A DNA stretch of 6,857 bases from Collinsella sp. (GTDB lineage Bacteria > Actinomycetota > Coriobacteriia > Coriobacteriales > Coriobacteriaceae): positions 7,022 through 13,878 of the forward strand of contig DXZV01000033.1 of assembly GCA_019419485.1 (NCBI GenBank), read 5' to 3'. A model generated the notes under the pieces. The model had not been told where the DNA came from. It saw nothing but the letters and a program-made list of their open reading frames with translations, and searched no databases. How positions within the stretch are numbered: position 1 is the stretch's first letter; the number at the start of each line of letters is the position of its first letter. The position numbers and the translations under genes are program-made. This document shows, piece after piece, positions 6,137-6,857 of the stretch.

Positions 6137-6694
6137 ATGTCCGATACCGTTCGTGCCGAGAAAATCGCGTGCGAAGTAGACCATGCTGCCCGTCAACTGG
6201 CACAGGCGGGCCGTCTGGACCTGACGCGCGAGTTTATCCAGCATGGCGATGTGACGGTGTATACGCATGTGACCTCGGTGGCGCGGGCAAGTCTGTCCTT
6301 TGCCGAGCGCCTGGGCCGCGTCGGTGTTTCGGTCGACCGCGCCTCGTTGCTGCGCGGAGCCTTGTTACACGATTACTTTCTCTACGATTGGCACGACCCC
6401 GACCCAAGCCATCGACTGCACGGATTCCGGCATCCATTTTTTGCTCTGGCGCGTGCCGAGGAAGATTTTGAGCTGACGCCGCGCGAGCGGAATATTATCG
6501 TGCGGCATATGTTTCCGCTGGTGCCGGTGCCGCCGACGTGTCGTGAGGCATGGATTGTGTGCCTGGCGGATAAATGGTGCGCGCTGCGCGAGACGATTGC
6601 CGGCCGTCTGCCGCGCAAAGGCGGCGCGAACGATTTGAACGAGGGCTCGAGCGACGGCTCGAGCAAAGAATCGAACGAAAAGAGGAGTGGGTAG
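6137..6694 (+). CDS. HD-domain protein (putative metal-dependent phosphohydrolase)
   Basis: This 185-residue soluble protein has the spaced metal-binding residues of the HD superfamily: H44 (VYTHVTSVA), H78-D79 (GALLHDYFLYDWH), then H99 and H124, and D145 (CLADK). Members hydrolyse phosphate esters of nucleotides or related molecules; the substrate here is unknown. The HDYFLYDWH phrase with a following GFRHP is typical of a small HD family I recall from Firmicutes and Coriobacteria. The last 25 residues or so (KGGANDLNEG onward) are polar low-complexity and encoded partly by a repeated GGCTCGAGC. The ATG at 6137 is chosen over the upstream GTG for its AAGGAGG. The stop is 3 bp before a membrane-protein gene on the same strand, so the two are very probably co-transcribed and functionally linked. 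Confidence 0.85.
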   Translation: MSDTVRAEKIACEVDHAARQLAQAGRLDLTREFIQHGDVTVYTHVTSVARASLSFAERLGRVGVSVDRASLLRGALLHDYFLYDWHDPDPSHRLHGFRHPFFALARAEEDFELTPRERNIIVRHMFPLVPVPPTCREAWIVCLADKWCALRETIAGRLPRKGGANDLNEGSSDGSSKESNEKRSG

Positions 6695-6697
6695 ACG

Positions 6698-6857
6698 GTG
6701 GGAACCGCGATCGGCATGGCATTTGACGGCGCGACGCTTGCCGCCTGTCCGCTTTCGGCACTAGTGCTCTCGTTTGCCTTCTACGGGTTTTGCGGCTGGG
6801 CGTGGGAGTCGACGGGCTGCGCCATGCTCAATCACGGACGATTGGCCAACAGTGGCT
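6698..6857 (+). CDS. Putative membrane protein of the CmpB / 'ABC transporter type IV' family, N-terminal part (runs off right edge)
   Basis: The frame is open from GTG 6698 to the window edge, 53 codons. AGAGGAG (6681-6687) lies 10 nt upstream, favouring GTG 6698; an in-frame ATG at 6716 is the alternative. A hydrophobic segment (LSALVLSFAFYGFCGWAWES, about residues 19-38) followed by a short polar turn and NHGRLANSG resembles the start of PF06541 proteins, where a first membrane helix ending in GW.(W/L)E leads to a (F/L).NRGFL-like motif. The function of this family is not established; the 'ABC transporter' label is historical. Its tight coupling to an HD-domain gene is an arrangement I recall for this family. 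The fragment is short, so the family call is moderate. Confidence 0.65.
   Translation, partial: MGTAIGMAFDGATLAACPLSALVLSFAFYGFCGWAWESTGCAMLNHGRLANSG

Noticed and set aside
5918..6268. Minus-strand open frame ending just before the DXS-like gene
   Set aside because: It overlaps the HD-domain gene antisense, has no clear ribosome-binding site and no recognisable domain. Its stop near 5918 is what fixes the DXS-like start, but it is not a convincing gene.

Overview
The window is GC-rich (roughly 60%) bacterial chromosome with short intergenic gaps, Shine-Dalgarno-led genes and a Tat-exported lipoprotein. The permease start motif (YEAPGP) resembles actinobacterial glutamate permeases. Together with the gene set, this suggests a gut actinobacterium of class Coriobacteriia, with Collinsella or a relative as best guess. 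That assignment is inference; no rRNA or marker gene is present.

Layout. A gene running off the left edge (minus strand, 1-156) follows a complete polar amino acid ABC importer operon, also minus strand and read right to left: substrate-binding lipoprotein (2674-3669), permease 1 (1876-2535), permease 2 (1046-1879, 4-bp ATGA overlap) and ATPase (245-1009). A good sigma-70-type promoter (3713-3742) drives it. A terminator-like hairpin between the binding protein and the permeases probably makes the binding protein the most abundant product. The proteins together would import an acidic or amide amino acid, probably glutamate or glutamine.

Upstream of that promoter is a 457-bp gap before the next gene. 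It holds the most unusual structure in the window: six copies of a 15-bp word (TCTCAATCTGTAACA) in strictly alternating orientation, starting every 40 bp (one step is 41). They form three consecutive 55-nt imperfect hairpins (3854-4069). A second, REP-like inverted repeat lies beside them (3799-3842). A strong intrinsic terminator (4093-4121) closes the gap on the right.

The terminator serves a minus-strand gene (4127-5908) for a transketolase-fold enzyme of the 1-deoxy-D-xylulose-5-phosphate synthase family. It belongs to a divergent branch in which the substrate-phosphate-binding arginine motifs are replaced. A 228-bp divergent intergenic region with a LacI-type palindrome (6033-6050) separates it from a plus-strand pair: an HD-domain phosphohydrolase-like protein (6137-6694) and, 3 bp later, the start of a membrane protein resembling the CmpB / 'ABC transporter type IV' family, cut by the right edge.
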